From Bacteriovoracia bacterium (GTDB lineage Bacteria; Bdellovibrionota; Bacteriovoracia; Bacteriovoracales; Bacteriovoracaceae): a DNA stretch of 64,000 bases. Numbering within the stretch: position 1 is the stretch's first letter; the number at the start of each line of letters is the position of its first letter. Positions 21,492 through 30,593 of the stretch are shown here, piece after piece. The stretch spans positions 169,657 to 233,656 of the forward strand of contig JAUIIL010000008.1 of the NCBI GenBank assembly GCA_030431635.1, read 5' to 3'. The translations under genes and the position numbers were made by a program. Under the pieces are notes generated by a model. That model searched no databases. It was not told the DNA's origin and saw only the letters and a program-made list of their open reading frames with translations.

Positions 21492-22907
21492 ATGTCTGAT
21501 AAAATCGGTATAGCTTTATTGGCAGCGGGAAAAGGGACAAGGATGAAAATCAATAGGCCCAAGACTCTCGCGCCATTAATGGGAAGGACTATTTTGGACT
21601 TTATTCTAGATTCTTTGAAAGAGTTCTCTCTTAAGAAACAGCTCCACTCATCAATTGGGCTTGTTGTTGGCCATCAAAAAGAGCTTGTTAAAGAGCATAT
21701 AGAAAATTTTTATCCCGAAGATAAAAAAATAGTCTTGGCCCATCAAAAAGAGCAGCTAGGAACAGCAGATGCTTTAAAAAGCTATTTTCATGATGTCAAA
21801 GGAGCATGGGATAAAGACTATACTTTCGTTGTTTGTGGGGATACTCCACTTCTTACAAGCTATGTTTTTGAACAAATGTATGAGTTAATGGAAAAAGAAA
21901 GTTCTCTTGATGGAGTTTGTGCAAGTTTTTACGCTGATGATCCAGCTGGCTATGGAAGGATTATTAAATCTCCCATTGGCTTTCAAATTGTTGAAGAGAA
22001 GGATGCGACAAATGAGCAAAAACAGATTAAAGAAGTAAATTCAGGGCTCTATTTACTCAAAACCTCTTTTATTAAAGAGCGCCTTGCTCTTTTAGATAGC
22101 AATAATAAGGCAGGAGAGTTTCTTCTGACCGATCTTTTCCAAAAAGATTTTCAGGTTAAGGTTATGGCCTTTGAAGATTCCCAAACATTTCTTGGAATAA
22201 ATACCCTAGAACAACTTGAGCAGGCAGAGAGTATTTTAAGAAAAAAAAAGACTAAAAAACTCCAACTCTCTGGAGTAAGGCTTATTGACTCCTCATCTTG
22301 TTATATTGATTGGAATGCTGAAATAGAGGCCGGTAGCACTATCTATCCGAATGTTGTGATTGAAGGAAAAACTAGAATCGGAGAAAGTGTCGTTATTGAA
22401 TCTGGAGTAGTGATTAAAGACTCTGAAATTGGCCCAGGGAGCTCTATTTATGCCAATTCATATCTAGAAGAGGCTTCGGTTGGTAGGGGCGTTAGCGTTG
22501 GTCCTATGGCCAGATTACGTCCTGGAGCTGATTTAAAAGAAAAAGTAAAAATTGGTAACTTTGTTGAAGTAAAAAAGTCTACTTTACACAAAGGATCGAA
22601 AGTTTCTCACTTAAGTTATGTTGGAGATGCTGAGATTGGTGAAGAAGCCAATATCGGCTGTGGTTTCATCTCATGCAATTACGATGGTGTTCAAAAACAT
22701 AAAACAATAATAGGAAAAAGAACATTCGTTGGCTCAGACGTTCAAGCGGTGGCCCCAGTTAAAATTGGAGATGATGCTTTAATTGCAGCTGGCTCAACTA
22801 TTACTCACGACGTTCCAGACGGAGCGTTTGCCATTGCCAGAGGGAGACAAGAGACAAAAGAGGGTTTTGCCAAAAAATTTCCTGTTTTTAGAAAAAAGAA
22901 ATCCTAA
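21492..22907 (+). CDS. glmU: Bifunctional UDP-GlcNAc pyrophosphorylase / GlcN-1-P acetyltransferase
   Basis: A 471-residue GlmU making UDP-N-acetylglucosamine for peptidoglycan and LPS. The uridylyltransferase half has LLAAGKGTRMK (10-19) and VVCGDTPLL; the C-terminal half is a left-handed beta helix of hexapeptide repeats with GNFVEVKKSTLHKGSKVSHL (acetyltransferase site) and GCGFISCNYDGVQKH. The frame extends 17 codons upstream to 21441, but ATG 21492 has an AAGGGG 8 nt upstream and begins the conserved domain. It is convergent with a small secreted-protein gene and is followed by glmS, so two steps of the same pathway lie close together. Confidence 0.96.
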   Translation: MSDKIGIALLAAGKGTRMKINRPKTLAPLMGRTILDFILDSLKEFSLKKQLHSSIGLVVGHQKELVKEHIENFYPEDKKIVLAHQKEQLGTADALKSYFHDVKGAWDKDYTFVVCGDTPLLTSYVFEQMYELMEKESSLDGVCASFYADDPAGYGRIIKSPIGFQIVEEKDATNEQKQIKEVNSGLYLLKTSFIKERLALLDSNNKAGEFLLTDLFQKDFQVKVMAFEDSQTFLGINTLEQLEQAESILRKKKTKKLQLSGVRLIDSSSCYIDWNAEIEAGSTIYPNVVIEGKTRIGESVVIESGVVIKDSEIGPGSSIYANSYLEEASVGRGVSVGPMARLRPGADLKEKVKIGNFVEVKKSTLHKGSKVSHLSYVGDAEIGEEANIGCGFISCNYDGVQKHKTIIGKRTFVGSDVQAVAPVKIGDDALIAAGSTITHDVPDGAFAIARGRQETKEGFAKKFPVFRKKKS

Positions 22908-22921
22908 AAAGTTTAAAGCGA

Positions 22922-23185
22922 CTACTCTCGGCAAACACTAAAATCAGAGAGTTTCTCTTGGCAATGATACTCACTCATGGCCGCTGAAAGAGGGTATGAG
23001 TTATCTCCAATAACAACAATGGGTCTAAAGTTAGCAGGGTATCTACCATAGGTATATTCACAGAAGCAAAATTTCTTATGGCAAGACTTTGCTCCTCTTT
23101 CAAAACCTCTCTCAAAGTCAGATTTTTTCCCTTCCTGGGCCAAGAGGACAGAAGATAAAATGAGGACACTCATTAGGCTTTTCAT
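22922..23185 (-). CDS. Small secreted cysteine-rich protein
   Basis: An 87-residue protein with a signal peptide (about 16 residues) and a mature chain of about 70 residues holding six Cys (KSCHKKFCFCEY, EYHCQEK, SVCRE), probably disulfide-linked. AAGGAG stands 7 nt before the ATG. No family recognised. It is located between glmU (convergent, 14 nt) and glmS (divergent). Confidence 0.65.
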   Translation of the reverse strand: MKSLMSVLILSSVLLAQEGKKSDFERGFERGAKSCHKKFCFCEYTYGRYPANFRPIVVIGDNSYPLSAAMSEYHCQEKLSDFSVCRE

Positions 23186-23350
23186 GAATCACTCCTTCGA
23201 TTCTTTTGTTAGCTCTTCTCTTATTTTCTCCACAATGGGTTTTTTCTCAAGAAATGATGGAAAAAATAAGAATAATGCATTGCCGCAAAATACCCAATCA
23301 GACCCAAAAGTGCTAAATATTAGAGTTACACGTTAAAACAAGGAATTATT

Positions 23351-25162
23351 ATGTGTGGAATAGTCGGGTATAGAGGGCAGCAAAATGCCATCGGCCCAGT
23401 ATTAGAAGGGCTAACACGATTAGAATATAGAGGTTATGACTCAGCTGGAGTGAGCTTTAAAAGCAGCAATGGTCTAGAACTTATTAAAAAAGAAGGGAAA
23501 ATTGAAAATTTAAAGTCCCTTGTGCAAGAAAAGAAGCCACATTCAGATACGGCCATCGGTCATACCCGTTGGGCAACCCATGGTGCCGTTAATGATACCA
23601 ACGCTCATCCGCACATTAATGAAAAATTCGCTGTTGTTCACAATGGAATCATAGAAAATGCTAGAGAACTCAAAGAAGAACTCTCAAAAGAAGGGTATGA
23701 GTTTTGTACACAAACAGATACAGAAGTTTTTCTTGCTCTTGTGACAACATTTTTTAATCAATTAGCCGATGTCAAAAAAGCGATTATTAAGGCTTTTGAA
23801 GCAGTAAGTGGAAACTCTGCTTTCGTTGTCATGAATAAGGAAAATGATAATCTTTATGCAATTAAAAGAGGAGCTCCGCTTGTTTGTGGTGATAACCAAA
23901 CCTTAAAAGAAGTTTTTATTTCTTCTGACCCTTACGCTCTAATTGGATTTACTGAAAATATTTTCTTTCCGCAAGATAGTGTTCTTTGTGAAGCGATTGC
24001 TGATGGTACCGAAGCTGTGATTCGATTTTATGAACTCACAGGAGAGAAGTCTTCTCGTTTCACGACACAAAAAAAACAAATGAATCTAGATGTTGTTTCA
24101 AAGGGAGAGTTTGAACATTTCATGCTTAAGGAAATTTATGAACAACCAGAATTGATTCGATCACTACTGGCCTACTACTTTCACGGAGAAGGAAAAAAAT
24201 CCCTAGAAAAAATTCATAACCTCAATCCTGAGTTTATTCATATCATTGGCTGTGGAACTGCTTGGCATGCTGGGCTTGTGATGAAGAATTTTTTTGAAAA
24301 AAATAATCAAATTCGCACACAAGTTGAACTAGCAAGTGAATTTCGTTACAGAGAACCAGCAATTGGGAATAAAGATCTAGGCATTTTTATCTCTCAATCA
24401 GGCGAAACGGCAGACACTCTTGCCTGTACAAATCTTTGCAAAGAGAAAAAAATAAAGACAGTTTCAATTGTTAATGTAGAAGGCTCAACTCTTTATAGAG
24501 ATTGTGACTATAACCTTCTGATTAAAGCAGGGACAGAGATTGGAGTGGCCAGTACAAAGGCTTTTACTCAGCAGGTGTTAACAGGTTTTCTTCTTTCTCA
24601 AGCGATGAAAGATATCTCATCAATAAATAAATACGAAAAAGAAATTAATCTTCTAGCGGAGAGAATAGAGAGTATTCTCGCTCAGAATGAAAAAATCAAA
24701 GAGATTGCTCAAAAGGTTTATCATTATAAAGGTTTTATTTTTACAGGAAGAGGACAATACTTTCCAATCGCTTTAGAAGGAGCTCTTAAGTTAAAAGAAA
24801 TTGCTTATGTGCACGCGGAAGGCTATGCCGCTGGAGAACTCAAGCATGGGCCAATAGCCCTCATTGATGACCAAATGGTTAACCTCTCTATTGTCGCTCC
24901 AGAATTATATGAGAAAACTTTTTCTAATACGGAAGAAGTCAAAGCACGTCGAGGAGTGATTATAGGAATAGGGCCAGAGAAAGATAAAAAATTAATAGAT
25001 ATTAGTGATTACTTTTTTGGGCTAAATTTTGAAGGTCTTGAGAATTTTTCACCTATCTTAGTAAATATTTTTATGCAGTTGTTTTCCTATCATGTCGCAA
25101 AATTAAAAGGAACAGATATAGATAAGCCAAGAAACCTGGCAAAATCGGTAACAGTTGAGTAA
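23351..25162 (+). CDS. glmS: Glutamine-fructose-6-phosphate aminotransferase
   Basis: A 603-residue GlmS, first step of the hexosamine pathway. The N-terminal GATase type 2 domain starts MCGIVGYRGQ with the catalytic Cys2; two SIS isomerase domains follow (IGCGTAWHAGLV, ISQSGETADT; FTGRGQYFPIALEGALKLKE, AEGYAAGELKHGP). The C-terminus ends PRNLAKSVTVE, as in almost all GlmS. AAGGAA precedes the ATG. The 5' region (165 nt) shows no glmS ribozyme, which is confined to Gram-positives. It overlaps the helicase gene by 1 nt. Confidence 0.97.
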   Translation: MCGIVGYRGQQNAIGPVLEGLTRLEYRGYDSAGVSFKSSNGLELIKKEGKIENLKSLVQEKKPHSDTAIGHTRWATHGAVNDTNAHPHINEKFAVVHNGIIENARELKEELSKEGYEFCTQTDTEVFLALVTTFFNQLADVKKAIIKAFEAVSGNSAFVVMNKENDNLYAIKRGAPLVCGDNQTLKEVFISSDPYALIGFTENIFFPQDSVLCEAIADGTEAVIRFYELTGEKSSRFTTQKKQMNLDVVSKGEFEHFMLKEIYEQPELIRSLLAYYFHGEGKKSLEKIHNLNPEFIHIIGCGTAWHAGLVMKNFFEKNNQIRTQVELASEFRYREPAIGNKDLGIFISQSGETADTLACTNLCKEKKIKTVSIVNVEGSTLYRDCDYNLLIKAGTEIGVASTKAFTQQVLTGFLLSQAMKDISSINKYEKEINLLAERIESILAQNEKIKEIAQKVYHYKGFIFTGRGQYFPIALEGALKLKEIAYVHAEGYAAGELKHGPIALIDDQMVNLSIVAPELYEKTFSNTEEVKARRGVIIGIGPEKDKKLIDISDYFFGLNFEGLENFSPILVNIFMQLFSYHVAKLKGTDIDKPRNLAKSVTVE

Positions 25163-27402
25163 TGGATTTAGAAAGCTTAAATGACTCACAACTTTTAGCA
25201 GTGAAAGAAACTCAAGGTCCTGTCATGATTCTTGCGGGAGCTGGTTCAGGGAAAACAAGAACTCTTGTAGGAAGAATTCAATATTTACTTGAAGAGTTAA
25301 GAATTAGTCCTTTTCAAATATTGGCCGTTACATTTTCTAATAAAGCAGCTCGTGAAATGAGAGAGAGAGTTTCTTCTCAAACAGGAACAGACACAGGTGC
25401 TTTGCAAATAACAACCTTTCATGCTCTTTGTGCTAAAATTCTTCGTTCAGAGGCCAAACATTTAGGTCTTAGTTCAAATTTTTCTATCTATGATGACTCT
25501 GAATCTAAGGCCATCGCCAAAGCTATTTTGGCCAAAAGAGGAATTAGTCAAAAAGAATTACCTCCAACATCAATTCTTTATTATGTAGCCGACCTTAAGA
25601 ACCAAGGTCATTATAGTAGTGCTCCTCATAGAGAAGAGTTTGAAGTTGATGAGATAGATAAGGAAGATGAGTTTTATTCTTATTATTTGGAGTATGAATC
25701 TGAACTTCACCGCTCAAATGCTCTTGATTTCGGTGGGCTTATTGTTGGGGTTATTCAGCTTTTTGAAACTTATCCAGAAATCTTAGAAAGATACCGTAGA
25801 CGTTTTAAGTATATCCTCGTGGACGAATATCAAGATACAAATAGGGCCCAATTTATTCTTCTGCATTTACTGGCCCAAGATCATCGCAATCTCTGTGTTG
25901 TTGGGGATGAAGATCAGTCCATTTATTCATGGAGGGGAGCTGATATTCGCAATATCCTTGATTTTGAAAAGCTCTACGAAGAGGCCCAGTTAATTAAGCT
26001 TGAACAAAACTACCGCTCATCTAAAAACATCATTGAAGCCGCTTCACATGTGATTGCTAACAACGAACACCGTAAGGGCAAGAGTATGTGGACTGATAAT
26101 GATAGTGGAGAGTCCATTGAAATAGTTGAATGTCGAGATGATAAGAGTGAAAGTGAATTTATTATAAAAGAAATTGAAAATATTAAAAAAAATGGAGGCT
26201 CTCTAGATGATATTGCTCTTTTTTACCGTAATAACTCCCAATCAAGAGTTCTAGAGGACGCGTTAAGAAAAACTCGTTTTCCTTATAGAATTGTGGGAGG
26301 AATTAAATTTTATGATAGAAAAGAGATAAAAGATCTTCTCAGTTACCTTCGTCTCATTGTGAACCATAAAGACTCACTTGCCCTAAGTCGTATTATCAAT
26401 ACACCTTCTAGGGGAGTTGGAGCAACTTCATTAAGAAAATTAGAAAACGAAGCAATTAAATTACAATGCTCACTCTTTGAAATGATTCAACAAATTAGTG
26501 AGCGTCCTGATGATTTTAAATATTTAAAACTTTCAGCAAAGATAAGATCATCTCTGAGAGAATTTAGTTATCTTATTGAAGAGTGTAGAGTCCTTGAGGC
26601 CACGGAAGAAAAGCCCCATGCTATTTATGAAAAAGTTTTAAATGAATCAAGTTATATCGATCATTTAAGAGCTGATAAGAATTACGAGTCATTATCTCGC
26701 ATTGAAAACCTTGAAGAACTCTTAAGTGCTATCAAAGATTATGAAATAAGCACTGAGTCAGCTTCTTTAGCTGGGTTTCTTGAAACAATAACTCTTGATC
26801 AAAATAAGGACGAAGAGCAATCTGGAGATATTTTATCTTTAATGACTGTACATGGCTCCAAAGGATTAGAGTATCCTTATGTATTTGTTATTGGAGCAGA
26901 AGAATCTCTTTTTCCTTCATTTCAAAGTATGGAAGCAGGAGAGATGGCCATTGAGGAAGAGAGGCGTCTTTTTTATGTGGCCATGACTCGTGCTATGAAA
27001 AAGCTCTATATAAGTTTCGCTAGAGGCAGAATGCTTTGGGGGAATATGCAATTTAATGGGCCAAGCCGTTTTATTGATGAGATTCCTCAAGATTATTATG
27101 AATGGAAATTTTATAATGATAACAAATTGGCGGGCCTTAAGAAACAATCACCAGGTATTCATTATGATGATGATTACTCTCAAGAATTTTTTGAAGAGGG
27201 AGAAAAAACCTATATCCACGGAAAAAAGATGGCAAAATACCCCAAAGGATGTCGAATTCAGCATGCTTTATATGGCCATGGGGTTGTCTTAAATACTGAA
27301 GGATATGGAAATGAAGAGAAGGTTGTTATAAAATTCTCGGACGGGATGCAGAAAAAATTTATGGCCTCCTTTGCTCCGTTAGAGATAGTGGAAGGATTTT
27401 AA
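25162..27402 (+). CDS. pcrA: UvrD/PcrA-family superfamily I DNA helicase
   Basis: A 746-residue 3'-5' helicase. Walker A GAGSGKTRTL (about residues 26-35), motif Ia AVTFSNKAAREM, motif II LVDEYQDTN, motif III VVGDEDQSIYSWRGAD, motif IV LEQNYRSS, motif V LMTVHGSKGLEY and motif VI RRLFYVAMTRA are all seen. The last 50 residues (IQHALYGHGVV...VVIKFSDGMQKKF) form the Tudor-like tail that in PcrA binds RNA polymerase. It acts in excision repair and removing roadblocks. The start ATG overlaps the glmS stop by 1 nt, and gatC follows without a gap. Confidence 0.95.
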   Translation: MDLESLNDSQLLAVKETQGPVMILAGAGSGKTRTLVGRIQYLLEELRISPFQILAVTFSNKAAREMRERVSSQTGTDTGALQITTFHALCAKILRSEAKHLGLSSNFSIYDDSESKAIAKAILAKRGISQKELPPTSILYYVADLKNQGHYSSAPHREEFEVDEIDKEDEFYSYYLEYESELHRSNALDFGGLIVGVIQLFETYPEILERYRRRFKYILVDEYQDTNRAQFILLHLLAQDHRNLCVVGDEDQSIYSWRGADIRNILDFEKLYEEAQLIKLEQNYRSSKNIIEAASHVIANNEHRKGKSMWTDNDSGESIEIVECRDDKSESEFIIKEIENIKKNGGSLDDIALFYRNNSQSRVLEDALRKTRFPYRIVGGIKFYDRKEIKDLLSYLRLIVNHKDSLALSRIINTPSRGVGATSLRKLENEAIKLQCSLFEMIQQISERPDDFKYLKLSAKIRSSLREFSYLIEECRVLEATEEKPHAIYEKVLNESSYIDHLRADKNYESLSRIENLEELLSAIKDYEISTESASLAGFLETITLDQNKDEEQSGDILSLMTVHGSKGLEYPYVFVIGAEESLFPSFQSMEAGEMAIEEERRLFYVAMTRAMKKLYISFARGRMLWGNMQFNGPSRFIDEIPQDYYEWKFYNDNKLAGLKKQSPGIHYDDDYSQEFFEEGEKTYIHGKKMAKYPKGCRIQHALYGHGVVLNTEGYGNEEKVVIKFSDGMQKKFMASFAPLEIVEGF

Positions 27403-27729
27403 ATGGCAAAGTTAAGTGTGACTTCAGAGCAAGTCAAACATGTTGGGAAATTAGCAAAATTAGAAATTAAGGATTCTGAAGTAGAGGCCTTCAAAGAGCA
27501 TCTCCAAAAAGTACTTGATTATGCTCAAGAATTAGCAGAGGTTAATACTGATGGAATTGAGCCGCTCTTTTCTCCAGTTTATGAAAACATTGATATTTAT
27601 ACAAAAGATGAATCTTATCAAAGAAAAGATGAGATAAAAGAGTCACTAGCAAACGAAGCGATATTAAGAAATGCTCCTGAAAAGTCACAAGGTCAATTTA
27701 AGCTTAATGCAGTCATAGAAGAGGAATAG
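27403..27729 (+). CDS. gatC: Asp/Glu-tRNA amidotransferase subunit C
   Basis: A 108-residue GatC. The family block VKHVGKLAKLEIKDSEVEAFKEHLQKVLDYA near the N-terminus (split here only for reading) and EPLFSP are visible. GatC holds GatA and GatB together. Its C-terminus, which includes LRNAPEKSQGQFKLNAVIEEE-like residues, is the usual NAP..G.F.VP.V tail. It lies immediately after the helicase stop and immediately before gatA, in the order gatC-gatA-gatB. Confidence 0.95.
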   Translation: MAKLSVTSEQVKHVGKLAKLEIKDSEVEAFKEHLQKVLDYAQELAEVNTDGIEPLFSPVYENIDIYTKDESYQRKDEIKESLANEAILRNAPEKSQGQFKLNAVIEEE

Positions 27730-29154
27730 ATGAAAGATATTTTTCATTTACATGAACAAATGAAATTAAAAAAAACAAGCGCTGTTGAATTAACTCAAGA
27801 GTGCTTGAAAAATGCTAATGAAAGTAAAAATCCTGTTTTTATTTCAAAGTTAGATGATAGGGCTTTGTTACAGGCCCAAAGAGCGCAGGAAAGATTTTCA
27901 AAAAACCAATCTCTTTCTTATTTAGATGGTATTCCTTTTACTTTAAAAGATCTTTTTATTACTCAAGATATTAGAACAACCGCTTCTTCAAAAATTCTCT
28001 ATAACTACATTCCTCCTTATGATGGTTATGTTTCAGAAAATCTACAAAAGGCTGGAGGGGTTTTAATTGGAAAAGTGAGCTGCGACCAATTTGGGATGGG
28101 GAGCACAAATGAAAATACTCCTTTTCCTAAATGTTTCAACCCTGTTAATGATGCTTATGTGGCCGGAGGCTCATCGGGAGCTTCAGCAGCAAGTGTAAAA
28201 GAGAATTCTTCTTATTATAGTATAGGAACAGATACAGGGGGATCGACGAGACTCCCTGCTCATTTTTGTGGAATTGTTGGCTATAAACCTACCTATGGAA
28301 GAGTTTCCCGTTATGGCCAAATTGCTTTTGCCTCAAGTCTTGATCAAGCTGCACCTTTGGCTAATTCTGTTTTGGATATGGGGTGTATTATTGAGCATAT
28401 AACAAGCAAAGACCAGAGAGATCCCACTCAAGCTCCGCTAGGGGCCATGAACCTGGTCTCTCAACTTTCTCAAGCGAAACCAAGCGATCTTAAGGGTAAG
28501 AAAATAGGCTACAGTTCTTATTTTATCGAAGCTTGTGATAGTGAAGTTAAAAAAGCGATGTATGAGGCCATTGATACTTTTAAAAAACTTGGTTGTGAAT
28601 GTGTTGAAATCGATCTTCCCCATGCCAAATATAGTGTCTCCGTTTATTATCTAATAGCAACATCGGAAGCCTCTGCTAATCTTGCTCGTTTTGATGGTAT
28701 TCATTTTGGTCATAGAACGAATCAGGCTTCCGGACTTGAAGAAACCTATATTAAGTCAAGAACAGAAGGCTTTGGGGATGAAGTTAAAAGACGAATTTTA
28801 ATTGGTACGTTCTCTCTTTCTTCAGGTTATCAAGACGCATACTTTTCTAAAGCATGTAAAGTAAGACGTTTAATCTCCAATGACTTTAAAGAAGCGTTTA
28901 ACAAGTGTGATTTTATCTTAAACCCAGTTTGTGCCAGTGCGGCTTTTAAACGAGGTGAGAGTAAGAGTGATCCTTTTAAAATGTATATGAATGATTTGTT
29001 TACTATTCCTGCCAGCCTATCAGGACTTCCTTGTTTATCTATTCCTTTTTCTCAAACTAAAGAAGGATTACCAATAGGGATTCAATTAATTGGTAAGAGT
29101 TTTCAAGATGAAGAATTATTATTGAGTGCTAGAGCATTTGAGGTAAGACAATAA
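27730..29154 (+). CDS. gatA: Asp/Glu-tRNA amidotransferase subunit A (amidase)
   Basis: A 474-residue amidase-signature enzyme. The catalytic triad K73 (FTLKDLF), S148 (GGSSG) and S172 (DTGGSTR) is complete, so it can free ammonia from glutamine. The ammonia passes to GatB, which amidates mischarged Glu-tRNA(Gln) or Asp-tRNA(Asn). The gene starts directly after gatC and overlaps gatB by 1 nt. The presence of GatCAB indicates indirect Gln- and/or Asn-tRNA synthesis; no glnS or asnS is in the window to check. Confidence 0.96.
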   Translation: MKDIFHLHEQMKLKKTSAVELTQECLKNANESKNPVFISKLDDRALLQAQRAQERFSKNQSLSYLDGIPFTLKDLFITQDIRTTASSKILYNYIPPYDGYVSENLQKAGGVLIGKVSCDQFGMGSTNENTPFPKCFNPVNDAYVAGGSSGASAASVKENSSYYSIGTDTGGSTRLPAHFCGIVGYKPTYGRVSRYGQIAFASSLDQAAPLANSVLDMGCIIEHITSKDQRDPTQAPLGAMNLVSQLSQAKPSDLKGKKIGYSSYFIEACDSEVKKAMYEAIDTFKKLGCECVEIDLPHAKYSVSVYYLIATSEASANLARFDGIHFGHRTNQASGLEETYIKSRTEGFGDEVKRRILIGTFSLSSGYQDAYFSKACKVRRLISNDFKEAFNKCDFILNPVCASAAFKRGESKSDPFKMYMNDLFTIPASLSGLPCLSIPFSQTKEGLPIGIQLIGKSFQDEELLLSARAFEVRQ

Positions 29155-30593
29155 TGAGTTATGAAGCAATTATAGGATTAGAAATCCATGCCCAATTATC
29201 AACCCAAACGAAAGCTTGGTGTTTCTGTGAAATTAATACCACTGCTTATGAAAATACAAAAACTTGTCCTGTGTGTACGGCTCAACCAGGGACTCTTCCT
29301 TTTCTCAATACAAAAGCTGTTGATTATGCCATTAGGGCAGGTTTGGCCCTCAATTGTGAAATCAATCTCCTTTCAAAGTTTGATCGTAAAAATTACTTTT
29401 ATCCAGACCTTCCAAAAGGTTACCAAATAACCCAATTTGAAAGACCAATAGCTATTAATGGAAGTCTATCAATTTTAGATGATGAGGGTCATGAGAAGAA
29501 AGTTGGAATACAAAGAATTCAAATGGAAGAGGATACCGGAAAATCAATGCATATGGGAGATTCTTCTCTTATAAACTTGAATAGATCAGGAACTCCTTTA
29601 ATTGAAATTGTTGGAGAACCAGATATCAGAAGTGCAAAAGAAGCTTCTGGGTATTTTAAAAAAATTCAATCGATTCTTGTTTACCTAGATATTTGTCATG
29701 GAAATATGCAAGAGGGGAACTTACGTTGTGATGTAAACCTCTCTTTAAGAAAAAAAGGGGCGAAAGAGTTTGGAACACGAACAGAAGTAAAAAACCTCAA
29801 TAGCTTTAGAAGTGTTGAAAGGGCCATTGCCTATGAATGGGAAAGACAAGCGAGTTTACTAGATAACGGCCAGAAGGTTCAACAACAAACTCTTCTTTTT
29901 GATGTTGAGTCTGGTAAAACGAGAGTTCTACGTACAAAATCTGATGCTGATGATTATCGTTATTTTCCTGAGCCAGATTTAATGCCTTTAGTAATTACTC
30001 AAGAGAGAGTCGTTAAAATTAAAGAGGAACTACCAGAACTTCCAGATGATAAAATTAGACGTTTTGTTACTGATTACTCTCTTCCCTTATATGATGCTGA
30101 AGTCTTAAGTTCATCTCTTTCTTTGGCCAATTATTTTGAAGAATGTTTAACTTTTTTTGATGGAGAACCTAAAAAGATTTCAAACTGGGTTATGGTTGAG
30201 CTACTTAAATTAATCAATGAATATAACGCTGATATTTCAAAATCTCCTGTACCTGCCAAGGAGTTGGCTTCACTTGTCAACTTTGTTCAAAAAGGTGAAA
30301 TATCAGGAAAAATTGGAAAAGATGTTCTTGTCAAAATGTATGATGAAAAAAAGACAGCATCTGAAGTGATTAATGAATTAGGCGTAAAGCAAATAAGTGA
30401 CACTGATTCTATTGAAAAAATTGTAAGGGAAATTGTCGATAGTAATCCCGGGGAAGTTGAGAAATATCTAAACGGAAAAGATAGAGTTTTTGGTTTTTTT
30501 GTTGGTCAAGTGATGAAACAAACTAAAGGACAGGCCAACCCTCAAATAGTTTCAGAGACTTTAAAGAAAATTTTAAGCGAAAAAAATGAATAA
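29154..30593 (+). CDS. gatB: Asp/Glu-tRNA amidotransferase subunit B
   Basis: A 479-residue GatB. It starts YEAIIGLEIHAQLST, carries the zinc-site region CEINTT and TCPVCTAQPGTLP, then DLPKGYQITQF and MEEDTGKS, and ends with a YqeY-like helical tail domain (GQVMKQTKGQANPQIVSE). It binds the mischarged tRNA and performs phosphorylation and amidation. Overlaps gatA by 1 nt and the next gene by 8 nt. Confidence 0.97.
   Translation: MSYEAIIGLEIHAQLSTQTKAWCFCEINTTAYENTKTCPVCTAQPGTLPFLNTKAVDYAIRAGLALNCEINLLSKFDRKNYFYPDLPKGYQITQFERPIAINGSLSILDDEGHEKKVGIQRIQMEEDTGKSMHMGDSSLINLNRSGTPLIEIVGEPDIRSAKEASGYFKKIQSILVYLDICHGNMQEGNLRCDVNLSLRKKGAKEFGTRTEVKNLNSFRSVERAIAYEWERQASLLDNGQKVQQQTLLFDVESGKTRVLRTKSDADDYRYFPEPDLMPLVITQERVVKIKEELPELPDDKIRRFVTDYSLPLYDAEVLSSSLSLANYFEECLTFFDGEPKKISNWVMVELLKLINEYNADISKSPVPAKELASLVNFVQKGEISGKIGKDVLVKMYDEKKTASEVINELGVKQISDTDSIEKIVREIVDSNPGEVEKYLNGKDRVFGFFVGQVMKQTKGQANPQIVSETLKKILSEKNE

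Noticed and set aside
23186..23350. glmS ribozyme upstream of glmS
   Set aside because: The gap is short and lacks the ribozyme core; such ribozymes are known from Gram-positive bacteria.
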